From: Dipteris shenzhenensis
Taxonomy: Eukaryota > Polypodiophyta > Polypodiopsida > Gleicheniales
Direction: 5' to 3' (one strand)
Length of the DNA: 64,000 bases
Assembly: GCA_047967505.1 (NCBI GenBank)
Contig: CM106538.1
Position numbers and translations under genes: made by a program. Shown in pieces: positions 54,764 to 63,953 of the stretch. The stretch's first letter is position 1; every line of letters starts with the position of its first letter. A model generated the notes under the pieces. That model had not been told where the DNA came from and made no database searches. It was given only the letters and a program-made list of their open reading frames with translations.

Positions 54764-55463
54764 TCTCATGGGTTCTATTTTCATAGCATATTCTAGAAGG
54801 TAATATGATAGGCCTGTGTTTGTTATTTATACATGCTTGCCACAAGAGTAATATTCCTGCATGGTATGGAATGACATTGCGATGTTCTAGTGATGGACGG
54901 AAGTAGATCCATCTTTGTGTGAGAGGATCTATAGTAGGTTTAGTATCTAAATGTATTGGATATGGAAATCTATATTTGCATTTGTGGTTTGTGCTTGAAT
55001 CAAATAGACTGCATGTTGGCCTACATGTGTGGATTTGTTTTCTCTTTCCCATATAGTTAAGCTTTCTTTGAATTGAATTCTCTGGCGAGTCGTTAAAATC
55101 ATTCATGTAAGGGATATGTGCATCTATCTGGTTTGATACAATATCTATGTCTTGTTCATCTATCCATAGCATCATGTGTGCATGCATAAATCCTCGATTT
55201 TGTACCTCATATCTTATGATGTGATGGTTGACTCTACCTAGTAGTCCTTTATCGCATAGAATATATGTTGCTAAGAATTGTTGTAGTCTAACATGGAAGA
55301 GCACTGCACATGCAACTGGACAATCTCTCCATGTGAAGTTTTTATTGAATTGTTTAGCAATGGTTTCTATTTGATCGATTTCACACCATCTCGTGGTTGA
55401 TACCTCATCTGCAGTAAGTGTAAGGAATATGTTGGGAAGGTGCCATGTGTCAACCATTGCCAT
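54764..55463 (-). pseudogene. Helitron Rep (HUH) domain, 5' of the copia insertion
   Basis: The frame from 55463 is open to the copia and reads 'NIFLTLTADEVSTTRW' (Rep motif 1; angiosperm Helitrons usually have TxTCNPxW). 'LLGRVNHHIIRYEVQNRGFMHAHMMLW' follows, with the HUH metal motif H-A-H, then 'RNVIPYHAGILLLW'. Just before the insertion the third motif appears in another frame near 54769-54800 ('YYLLEYAMKIEPM', candidate catalytic Tyr), so a one-base shift lies around 54815. The HUH Rep nicks DNA and starts rolling-circle transposition. Further residues (e.g. CRPTCSLF) form a Cys-rich segment. Confidence 0.92.
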
Positions 55464-56090
55464 TAGATCTTTAAGTTTCTACGGTGCCATGAAGGAGATC
55501 CAGGAATAGGACTTGGTATCTAAAACTTAAGAATACATCTAATTATCTCTTGTTCAGATATTCTTGGATCTTGTCGTCTTTGTTGGTCAATATCTCTTTG
55601 TAATACTGTAGTTTGAGTAGAGTTTGCTATTAAAATAGATTGACATTTGTACCAATAACAAGTATGGTTTGTAAAGAGTGAACACGGAGAACAATGTTGA
55701 TATTCTCATTTTTAAATATACATTGAAGAACATCTTGCCATCATGAGCACCATATCCAAAAGGATAGAGGAATGGGAATAATGCATACTCTAGTGTTAAT
55801 TCGTCACATTGTGACAGACCTTCCATAGATGTTATGAGCTGATGCTCAATAATTCTTGTTGAACCACGAAGTACAATTGTCCCGACTTCATGTGATGTAT
55901 TTTTTTTGAATTGATGAGTTGTAGGTAGCATGTTGATTTGTTCTAGTAATGACAAGTAGTTGTCCTCATGTGCAATTTTCATAAGATCGAATGGTGAGTC
56001 AGTAGAGTGTCTTTCAAGAATATCATAAATAACTTCTGAAGAAAGAACACTTACTCCTAGTTTTGGATGCAATCGTTCATACATTGTCAA
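55464..56090 (-). pseudogene. Helitron Rep N-terminal region
   Basis: An open frame of 167 codons (56090-55587) has 'GTIVLRGSTRIIEHQLITSMEGL', 'LEYALFPFLYPFGYGAHDG' and 'VYLKMRIS'. The 'F-P-F-L-Y-P-x-G-x-G' block is characteristic of the region before the HUH domain in Helitron proteins. Stops and frameshifts between 55587 and 55464 separate it from the Rep motifs. It follows the zinc-finger segment directly. Confidence 0.88.
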
Positions 56091-56600
56091 TTATTTTTTA
56101 AATATGGGGTTTGTTCTAGAGTTGAACGCTAGAACGTGTTTTGTTGTTGATAGTAAGTTTGTTGAGTTACTACAGAATCTTTGTTGGCAATTCCAACATA
56201 TTAGTGGATTATCCAACATTGATCTCCTTTGTAGTATACCTATTGCTAAAGATGTAATACCTTTAAAAACGTTTAGGGATATATCGAATATAGAAAGCAT
56301 TTGCATTTGAAATATGTTTGCACCTAATACATTTTGTAAATAGTTTGGATTATAGTAAACCGAGTACAACTTTTTGAATGGACTATCTATGGATGCTTTA
56401 CAAGCCATTTTTTATCTATGTACCAGGCCATTTTCTACATGCAAACTTATGAACGTATTGGATAAGTCATATGGTGTTATACTTGATTCTAGTAGTGATA
56501 TTACTGATTTTAACTTTGTAAAAGAACCTGTGTTAAATTCTATTCTACCACAATATACACAATATTGCATTTTTGAAATATATTGAGAAGTGGTTCCATT
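56091..56600 (-). pseudogene. Helitron N-terminal zinc-finger segment
   Basis: The minus strand gives 'YCVYCGRIEF' and, after a TAA, 'NPNYLQNVLGANIFQMQML' and 'NPLICWNCQQRFCSNS'. There are two CxxC pairs separated by about 130 residues. N-terminal Cys clusters are usual in Helitron Rep-Hel proteins and may bind DNA ends. Two stops (near 56409 and 56091) interrupt the frame. Confidence 0.75.
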
Positions 56601-56879
56601 CTTTTAGAAATTTATTGATGAATAGCCATGAGGAGAAACTCGGTTGTGATCGTCTTTTCTTGTTTTCTATGCTAATGTAGGAAGCACGTTCTCTCCTTTC
56701 AATAAGAGACCTTTTTATATTTGTAAAATAAATTATATGTTGAAGTAGAAGCACCTACTTTATTTTCCCATTGTGGATGAGAGCATTAAAATGACTTGAA
56801 ATTCACCAATTCGAATAATCTGCAAACAAAATATCAAGGTTGTTAACACTTTATATTTTTCACTCAAAATTTATAACGT
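56601..56879 (-). other. Probable 5' region of the Helitron-like gene
   Basis: A good splice acceptor (ATTTTGTTTGCAG) lies on the minus strand near 56820, followed by 'IIRIGEFQVILMLSSTMGK' and a stop. Further down is a Lys/Arg-rich open stretch ('LIERRERASYISIENKKRR'). The start of the element was not found. Confidence 0.4.
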
Positions 56880-57540
56880 CTCTAGTTTATGTTGATACCA
56901 ATTTGAATATAGCATTTGAATATAGCATATAGGAATTGGAATGTAGCATATACCGACACTCTAATAGCATTTCGAATATAGAACATGGTAAATAGCTCTT
57001 TCTTTTTGCACATAGGAGTTTGTGTTTAGCATATATTTTGTAGCTATTTGAATTTGGGATATAGCAGTTTTCATTTATCACTTTGTGTATATTTGGTGGC
57101 AATTTGAATTTGAGATAGAGGACTCTGAATTTTTTACATAGCGTTTTTCATTTAGAATTAGCACATACCATTGAGCAACTAGCATTTTTGCATTTAGCAC
57201 ATAGCACTTTTTATCCAACACATAAACAAATAAACTTAACCACACATTCATGTGTGGGGAGAGTTGGCACATTTCCTCTCCAAAAATTATAAGACCAAGG
57301 AACGTGCCTTTCCTTGGGTTCATATCATTTTGTATTTTGCACTTAGTGTTTTGCATATAGCAAGAATTATTTGAGTTTGGGATATAGAACATAGCACTTT
57401 GCATTTTGCACATGGTACTCTACTTTTAGGAATGTATGATTTTGTATTTTGCACACAGTATTTTGTATATAGCATGTAGCAATTTGAGTTTGGGATATAG
57501 AACTTTGCATTTAGTATATAGTAATTTTCATTGAGGTATT
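56880..57540. repeat. AT-rich degenerate minisatellite around 'gcatttagcacatag'
   Basis: Variants of 'tagcatttgaatatagcata', 'gcatttagcacatagca' and 'gggatatagaac' recur many times. No fixed period could be set by eye; spacings are about 20-60 bp. It lies at the upstream edge of the Helitron-like block. Confidence 0.6.
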
Positions 57541-57959
57541 ACTTTTAAATTTGCTAACACACCATATCAACATCTTGGGTGGTTCTTGTTCTAGGTATAT
57601 GTGTAGCGAGCTATATGGTGTGTTGACTTTGTATGGTTTCAAGCTTGTAGAAGAGGGGCTAGGAATGAGGGGGGGCTTTCCCACACCTAGGTTAGATGCA
57701 CACCATAAGAGTGAGCTTGTGAGGAATGATGGCTTCTGTCTTCTTGAAAGCTTGTATGATGAGATCCATTGGGTGAGGGATACGAAATCAGATTTGGGCA
57801 AGTATGGAGGAATTGTGAGTGGGGTCCAAGGTTGCAAAGAAGGTGCTTAAGGAGCTACAGACTAGAAAACCTTGTCATATACATATATTGGATGGGTACC
57901 ATCAGATTGGCTTTGCAAGGAATTATGATTGGTATCCTGAAAGCTTGAATGAGGAAATC
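57541..57959 (+). other. Open stretch before the PPR pseudogene, probably part of it
   Basis: A plus-strand frame of 99 codons (57551-57850) has no clear repeat. Given the strand and proximity, it may be a decayed N-terminal part of the PPR gene or unrelated. Confidence 0.3.
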
Positions 57960-58670
57960 CTTGTTTAGTTCTTAGAGTGAGCATGTGCATCAGGAGCATG
58001 GATACTGGATAACAGATTTCTGAGTAACCTTCTTGTTGAAAGGTATGGAAAATGTGAAAAGCTAGAGTATGCACAAGCTGTTTTTAACAAAATACTCGTG
58101 GAGTATTTTGATGTGGTGGTGGTGACAACTCTTGTCAATATGTATGTTAAGTGCAGCAGCATGGATGATTCAAGGGATGTGTTTGCATAGATGCCACTTT
58201 GGAATGCAACCTCTTGGAATGCCATGATTACAATGTGTCTACACGATTCAATGGTTTTTTTTGCAAAGGTTGCACTATAGGATGCGATCTTGTGGAATGC
58301 TGCCCTAATCACAACTTGTCTCTAGGAAGTGCACAACGAGGAGGCTTTACAACTATTTGGTCAAATGCAAGGTGAAAGCATTGACCATAACAAGGTCATT
58401 TTCATTTGCATTTTGGATGTGTGCACCAAAGAAAAAGCCTTGGAAGATTGGGGCGCTTACATGCTAATTTTGTTGGCTCTGAATTGGAATCTGATGTTGT
58501 TGTGGGGATAGCCCTTGTCAATATGTATGGCAAATGTGGGAGTCTAGATGATTCTAGATCTGTGTTTGCAGTGATGCCTGTGTGAAATGTGGTCTCATGG
58601 AATACCATAATTTCAACATTTGCTCAAAACGGGTTCAACAAGGAAGCCCTACAACTGTTTGGTAAGCAGC
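57960..58670 (+). pseudogene. PPR protein pseudogene
   Basis: Read across frames, PPR repeats of the plant PLS kind are clear: 'LLVERYGKCEKLEYAQAVFNKI', 'LVNMYVKCSSMDDSRDVFA', 'WNATSWNAMITM', 'EALQLFGQMQGESIDHNKVIF', 'ALVNMYGKCGSLDDSRSVFAVMP' and 'NVVSWNTIISTFAQNGFNKEALQLFG'. At least five stops or frameshifts interrupt it, and part of one repeat is collapsed (58195-58330). PPR proteins bind organelle RNA. This fragment has about five repeats and no recognisable start or C-terminal E/DYW domain. Confidence 0.88.
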
Positions 58671-58677
58671 CAAACTG

Positions 58678-58818
58678 GCACACACTTCAAGAGCATAGAC
58701 AAAGGTGATTTCATTCAGCTTGAGGCCCTCAAGCTTCCTCTGATGGACTAGCACACACTTTAAGAGCATAGACAAAGGTGATTTCATCAACTTGAAGCCC
58801 TCAAGCTTCCTCTAATGG
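58678..58818. repeat. 73-bp tandem repeat, two copies
   Basis: The unit starts 'gcacacacttcaagagcata' and includes 'gacaaaggtgatttcat'. Copies are at 58678 and 58751. It abuts the end of the PPR pseudogene. Confidence 0.85.
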
Positions 58819-61068
58819 AAAACATGCAAAGCACCTTTGTCATGTGAATTATGAGCAAAAGCTATAATCATAGGTCCCATCTTGACAAGTGCAATTATGA
58901 AAGCCATGTGTAGGATACATCCATGTGACTCCTATCTATTGCTATTCATAGTTGCATGAATCTCTCAACCCTGTTGTAGAGTTTCCATATTGGCATATGA
59001 ATTAAATGTGATAATTTTTGGCTCAATGATTCTTGCCTACACTTGTGCAACCTTGAATCTGCTGCTCTATTTCAATACAGCCATCCATACCATAGGCACC
59101 TCATGATGATGTGTAATCACTAAACCAACACGTGCCAATTTTTAGAGATGGCTCAGCATCGTTAGGCCTGGGAGAGGAGCTTGAGAAGAACCATATGGAT
59201 TCAGTCTGTTGACATAGTAGGTCTAGATGAGACAATAGCATGGAGTTGCTGGCGGGATAGGACATGCCTATGGTATGGATCAACACAAATGGCTGTACGT
59301 AAACTAAATTCTTCAACCTATTTCAGCACTACCTACCAGTTAACACAACACACCTTAATGTGGAATATCCTTCCTACTTGGCTAGGTCACCACAATTTAG
59401 TTTAAAGAAGGCCCTTTGTTGTTGATCTTTAAGGCACCAAAGCTTGTTTATAGCTTAGCTTTGATACCATGCTATGGAAATGAGTTGCTTGCTACAACCA
59501 ACTCCTACACAACATAATAAACATCACAAGGTCAAGGTGAATATGCTTGTGTATCAGCTAAAGCATCACTTAGGCCAGCATATATGTGGCAATGCCCTAC
59601 TTGTGAGCCTCCAAATGAGGAATGTAAAGGAGAATGAATAGAGATTTCCTTGTTACGATTTAGCTGGGGACAGGCTTTTGCATGCAGCCCATGTAAAGGA
59701 TTTTGGAGTCCACATTGGGCTGTCACATGCATGCCCATCATTGGGCTCCAATACGACTACTATATGGGCTAGATGATGGACTACTATATGGGGAGAGTCG
59801 GCCCAACCATAGGGTTGGAAGACCTAGTAGAGGGAGGTATTTATTGCAAAAAAATGGAAAAATATGTGCCCCAAGATAGAGAGTTCACATCGCAAGCACT
59901 TCACACATTCAACTTCTGCAAGAACACATAGTAAACAGAACTGCAATTTATTACAGCAAAAAAAATATTGAATAATGTTTAAAATTTTGCCGTAGGTTTC
60001 CACTGTGATGAGGAATCTCTACTCCGTCAAAGCTCCAGTTGGACATGCATCAGAGGGAGGCTTAGGTAGACTAGGCTGGGTAGGAGATAATCTGGAGAGG
60101 CACCGGAGTGAGGAGGAAAACTGTAGGAAATGAGTGAAGAGGATGGCTATGTGTAGGGGTAGGCCTCTGCTACTTACAAGTTTTAAAAGGCTAGGAGCAG
60201 GGTCTTTTCCCAAACTATGGAGATTACTTCTGCGCAGCCCCTATAGCTTCTGTTGTTGCTACAATCTTGTGCAAGACTGTAAGAAGAAGAAGGCAGATCA
60301 GCCCAAGAATGTAAAATCTGAGTCACAGAAAACCTATTTGGAAAGAGATTAGTTCTTCGTGGTTACACCCCATAGCCCTAAGATTTGTGCCATTGATCTA
60401 GACATGACTGTATGCATGTTTGACATAGAGCAATAGTCAGAGGATCGATAGCCTTTTGAGAAGGTGATGGATATGATAAGCTGCTCAGATCATGCTGAGA
60501 ACAACAAAGATATAATCTCGACCAGGGGGAGACCAAAGGTGGAGTAGTGGAACATGTTAGTGAATGCAAGAATTTCATAAGGAGGCTTTTTTGATTGGCT
60601 TTGGGGAGATACCTGACTTGCTCCAAATGGAAGAAAGACAAAGGACTGGGGTATGTTTTCTCTTTGTGCATTAATGTGGACTTCTAATGCATGCTTTGGT
60701 TGCCGGGTGGAGGGTGAAAGCCTTTTAGACATACAGAGAGGGAAGTCTCAGGGCAGATGCATTTGGTGAAATAAGAGTTCTACTAAAGGCTACTAGCAGT
60801 AACTAGTTTAGGAAAAATTGCGAGACATCCAAATAAATGGCATGCTAAACTTCCCCTTTTAGGGGGAAGACCAGGTGGGGCTTCTTGGAAAATATCGCGA
60901 TACTACTATAGCAACCCTAGCATGTCAGCATTCTCCACCTTGAAACCTTTTCTTGGTTTCTAGTTATCTCTAGCCTTAAGCTTTTAAAGCAAACAAACTA
61001 TCATCTTTCTTGAGGAGCTTTTTAAATTGTTTGGCTTTGCTACCTGCAATTTTTGATGATGAATACCA
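58819..61068. other. Unrecognised stretch with a possible copia primer site
   Basis: No gene was recognised. The minus strand at 59457-59469 reads TGGTATCAAAGCT, preceded by CCATAGCA, so an untyped copia LTR may end at 59470. The sequence 60849-60869 forms a 7-bp-stem hairpin (cttcccc/ggggaag). Near 60965-61045 the minus strand reads 'SKAKQFKKLLKKDDS', perhaps gag of the LTR at 61069. Confidence 0.4.
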
Positions 61069-61353
61069 TGTAAACAAACCTCCTTACCTTTTGTCATGGA
61101 AGGTCTGACAAAATATGAAGAGGGGAGAGGAGAAGAGTGGAGATGAGGAGAGAGGGCACATCTAGAGAGCACACCACAAATGACTAACTGTACACTAGAT
61201 TTAGTTAAAAAAATAGAACTTTTAGGGTTAGGGTTAGGGGATCTAACCCTTTCCTTTATAGCACTCTATAAGGTTAGTGCTATGGACATATGATCACATG
61301 ATGGTGCTATGCACATATGATCACATGATGTTGAGCATGAACTCTCAACACCT
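61069..61353 (-). repeat. LTR of a third copia family (285 bp)
   Basis: It starts TGTTGAGAGTTCATGC at 61353 after a 'cttaagggaagg' purine tract and ends TTTACA at 61069. It is followed by TGGTATTCATC, a possible primer site. The first 22 bases form a palindrome (TGTTGAG...CTCAACA). Inside are a duplicated 'acatatgatcacatgatg' and three telomere-like TTAGGG units (61216-61240). Confidence 0.75.
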
Positions 61354-61438
61354 TCCCTTAAGATCAACATCATGAAGTAGGCCTTCCCTCAAGATGATGA
61401 TTCTAGGGAATCGAAGAAGGACTGAGAATTACATTCCA

Positions 61439-61960
61439 TCACACCCCTTTAATGGAAATGTCCTTCCTCTGCATCAAACCAAGAGCTAGTTGGTGTTTCT
61501 CGAATAGCTCTTTACCGAGTGGTTTGGTAAAGATGTCTGCAACATTTTCTTTGCTATCACAATGCTGCAGTGTGATGTCACCAAGTAACAGTCTTTCTCT
61601 GATGAAGTGCTCTCTGACATCAATGTGCTTTGTCCTCGAGTGATATACTAGATTCTTGGCCAATGCTTGCGCCGATTGATTATCACAGTATATTGTTGTT
61701 GGCTTTGACTCATTAAAGTAATATGTTTCTGACAATAGTCTTCTAAGCCATATAGCCTCACATGCACCTGGAGTGAGTGCTCTATATTCTGCTTCAGTTG
61801 AAGATAAAGAAACAGTTGGTTGTTTATTTGACAACCATGATATAGCACCTTGACCAAGGAAAAATGCATATCCCTATGTCGATCTCCTGGTGTCATGATC
61901 TCCAGCATAGTCACTGTCACAGTATCCATGCAACCATGGATGTCAGGACTATGATGAGAC
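61439..61960 (-). pseudogene. Copia RNase H, third family
   Basis: The sequence reads 'YAGDHDTRRST' (first Asp in the D-x-D-W region lost), a TAG, 'GYAFFLGQGAISWLSNKQPTVSLSSTEAEYRALTPGACEAIWLRRLL', 'IYCDNQSAQALAKNLVYHSRTKHIDVREHFIRE' and 'NVADIFTKPLGKELF'. It is the C-terminal domain of copia pol, ending about 85 bp before the LTR at 61353. The reverse transcriptase expected upstream on this strand is present at 61980-62490 in the opposite orientation. Confidence 0.92.
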
Positions 61961-61979
61961 TTATGCTTCAGTAGCAAAT

Positions 61980-62490
61980 ATGGATTCCATATGGTTCTTG
62001 ATATCACTAGCAACACTCAGCAAATGGAATGTGTATCAGCTTGATGTCAAGAATGTATTTCTCAATGGTTATCTAGATGAGGAAGTCTACATGAGGTCTA
62101 CATGCAACAACCAGTAGGTTATGTTGAACCAGGAAAGGAGAATAAGGTTTTCCACCTCAAGAAAAGTCTCTATGGCTTAAAACAAGCCCCCAAAAGTTGG
62201 TACAGTAGAATTGACAAATATTTTGCTGATCTGGGATACATGAAGTCCAATGCAGATCATACTCTCTACTACAAAGTTCAAGGGGAAGACATTACTATTG
62301 CACTTTTGTACATAGATGACCTGATTGTGACAGGAAGCAAGGATAGCTTCATCAAAAAATGGAAACAAGACTTATCTACAAAGTTCAACATGAAAGATCT
62401 TGGACTTATGCACTATTGTCTTAGAATTGAGTTCTGGAGAGATTCAGATAGCACATTGATGAGTCAGCTTGTATGCTTTTCTTTCTTCAC
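61980..62490 (+). pseudogene. Copia reverse transcriptase segment, inverted relative to its neighbours
   Basis: The plus strand reads 'WNVYQLDVKNVFLNGYLDEEVYM', an 11-bp duplication ('aggtctacatg', near 62084-62105), then 130 open codons. These hold '[33 protein letters not shown]', 'ALLYIDDLIVTGS' (catalytic YIDD) and 'FNMKDLGLMHYCLRIEF'. It lies between integrase (62444-62870) and RNase H (61439-61960), both on the minus strand. An internal inversion of about 500 bp in one element explains this best. Confidence 0.92.
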
Positions 62491-62870
62491 TTAAGCCAAC
62501 CATGATGCATTTTCGTGACTTTGCATCCAATTTTCTTCGATGATCATCATGTACGTGGGCATATGCTATGCAACCAAATATGTGGAGATGCCCAATGTGT
62601 GGCTTGTGTCTAGTGAATGCTTCATAGGGATTCATACCCTGTATTAGTTCGATAGGAAGCCGATTAATCAAGTAGTTAGCTATAGCTATTGCTTCTACCC
62701 AATACTGATTTGAAAGATGATTTTCACTAAGCATTGCTCCAGCACTGTCTACTAAAGTCTCATTCTTCCTTTTAGCTCGTGCATTCTACTGAGGAGTATC
62801 TGCACATGTGAATTGTCTTCGAATGCCGTGATTTTTGCAAAAGTTCATGAATGCTGAAGACTTGACGTGG
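62444..62870 (-). pseudogene. Copia integrase C-terminal part, third family
   Basis: It reads 'FCKNHGIRRQFTCADTPQ', a stop, 'ARAKRKNETLVD', then 'LSENHLSNQYWVEAIAIANYLINRLPIELIQGMNPYEAF' and 'IGHLHIFGCIAYAHVHDDHRRKLDAKSRKCIMVGLSEE'. This is the end of the copia integrase core and the following conserved block. The acidic residue of 'NGVAERKN' is altered. The frame ends where the inverted reverse transcriptase begins. Confidence 0.9.
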
Positions 62871-62904
62871 CAGTCGGTGATGATGTGGCAGATAGGATTG
62901 ACAC

Positions 62905-63375
62905 GTGGCAATTTTGAGACGCTTATCTACCACATGGCACTATGCAGGGCATGTGCATAGTAGGAGATCCACTTCTGGTTATGTGTTCACCTTTGCAAGT
63001 GGTGCAGTGTCGTGGATGTCTTGCACACAGAAGTGTGTTGCTTTGTCTACCACAGAGGCTGAGTATGTTGCAGCCACAGAGGGTTGCAAGGAGGCTATAT
63101 GGCTTGATTGGCTAGTGGGGGATTTGGGAATTCATATAGGTGTAGCAGCATTGCATAGTGATTCCATGAGTGCTATTCAGCTAGCACGGAATCCAGTCTT
63201 TCATGCAAAGACCAAACACATTGAGGTCAGGTACCATTTCATCAGGGAGGTACTTGAGGACAAGCGCATAGAGCTTGTCAAGGTTTATACAGATGATAAC
63301 CCTACAGATATGCTGACGAAGAGTCTACCTAGTCAACGGTTTGAGTATTGTCATGCATTGATGGGCATTGGATAG
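62905..63375 (+). pseudogene. Copia RNase H, fourth family
   Basis: An open frame of 156 codons reads 'HYAGHVHSRRSTSGYVFTFASGAVSWMSCTQKCVALSTTEAEYVAATEGCKEAIWLDWLV' and 'LHSDSMSAIQLARNPVFHAKTKHIEVRYHFIREVL'. It closes with 'NPTDMLTKSLPSQRFEYCHALMGI'. This is a Tork/Tnt1-like copia RNase H. The first acidic residue is lost (usual DxDxAGD region reads HYAGH). A polypurine tract (ttaagtgggaggt) follows 45 bp after the stop. Confidence 0.92.
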
Positions 63376-63428
63376 TATGCTCACTGGTTGTTCCCCCTTA
63401 AAGGCACATTGTCCTTTAAGTGGGAGGT

Positions 63429-63600
63429 TGTGGGGGTTAAAGGTCACTGTGCCTTTACCCCGGTTATGTACAATACTCAAAAACATATATAAATGAATGA
63501 AAAAGAAGATTAGGGTGTTCTGCACCCACCAAAACTTGTGTGGCTCTCTGCTTCTCTCTCTCCCTCTTCTGTTCTTGCTTCCGTTGAGAGCACTCTCAGG
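63429..63600 (+). repeat. Start of the 3' LTR of the fourth copia family
   Basis: After the polypurine tract, TGTGGGGGTTAAAGGTC starts an LTR with 'acatatataaatgaatg' as TATA region. Its end could not be fixed because a minus-strand gag overlaps or abuts it near 63600. Confidence 0.6.
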
Positions 63601-63790
63601 TGCTGTGAAAACACATGGAGTAGAGCTACTGGTGGCTGGATTGTCCAATGGTCTAGGTGTAGACCCATCGACATACTCCCATTTTTCCTAAAGCACAAGA
63701 ATGGTCTCGATTTGGTATTTCCATGTACCGTAATTGGAGTTGTCTAACTTAGCAGATGTCTCCACATTGAGGTTGCTAGTCGACATGGTG
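63560..63790 (-). pseudogene. Copia gag N-terminal fragment
   Basis: The minus strand from about 63790 reads 'MSTSNLNVETSAKLDNSNYGTWKYQIETILVL', a stop, and 'EKWEYVDGSTPRPLDN'. This is the classic start of copia gag (L-D-x-x-N-Y-x-x-W, then W-x-x-V-x-G). It breaks off in Ser/Thr-rich and then Arg-rich sequence. Confidence 0.8.
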
Positions 63791-63953
63791 CAAGAAATGT
63801 ACTCAAAAGTATTGTGAAGATCTCTGTATGAATCAACTGCAAATACATTGAATATGCCAAGTGAAATCTCTGTACCGTCGGTGAAGATAGAACTATGGTA
63901 TACAAAATCTGATCTGTATTACAAGGCTTGTGGCAATGATGCTAGGAATAGCC

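Noticed and set aside
60200-60560. Conserved protein fragment ('ICAIDLDMTVCMF')
   Set aside because: It superficially resembles a HAD-type D-x-D motif, but there are stops on both sides and no other motif.
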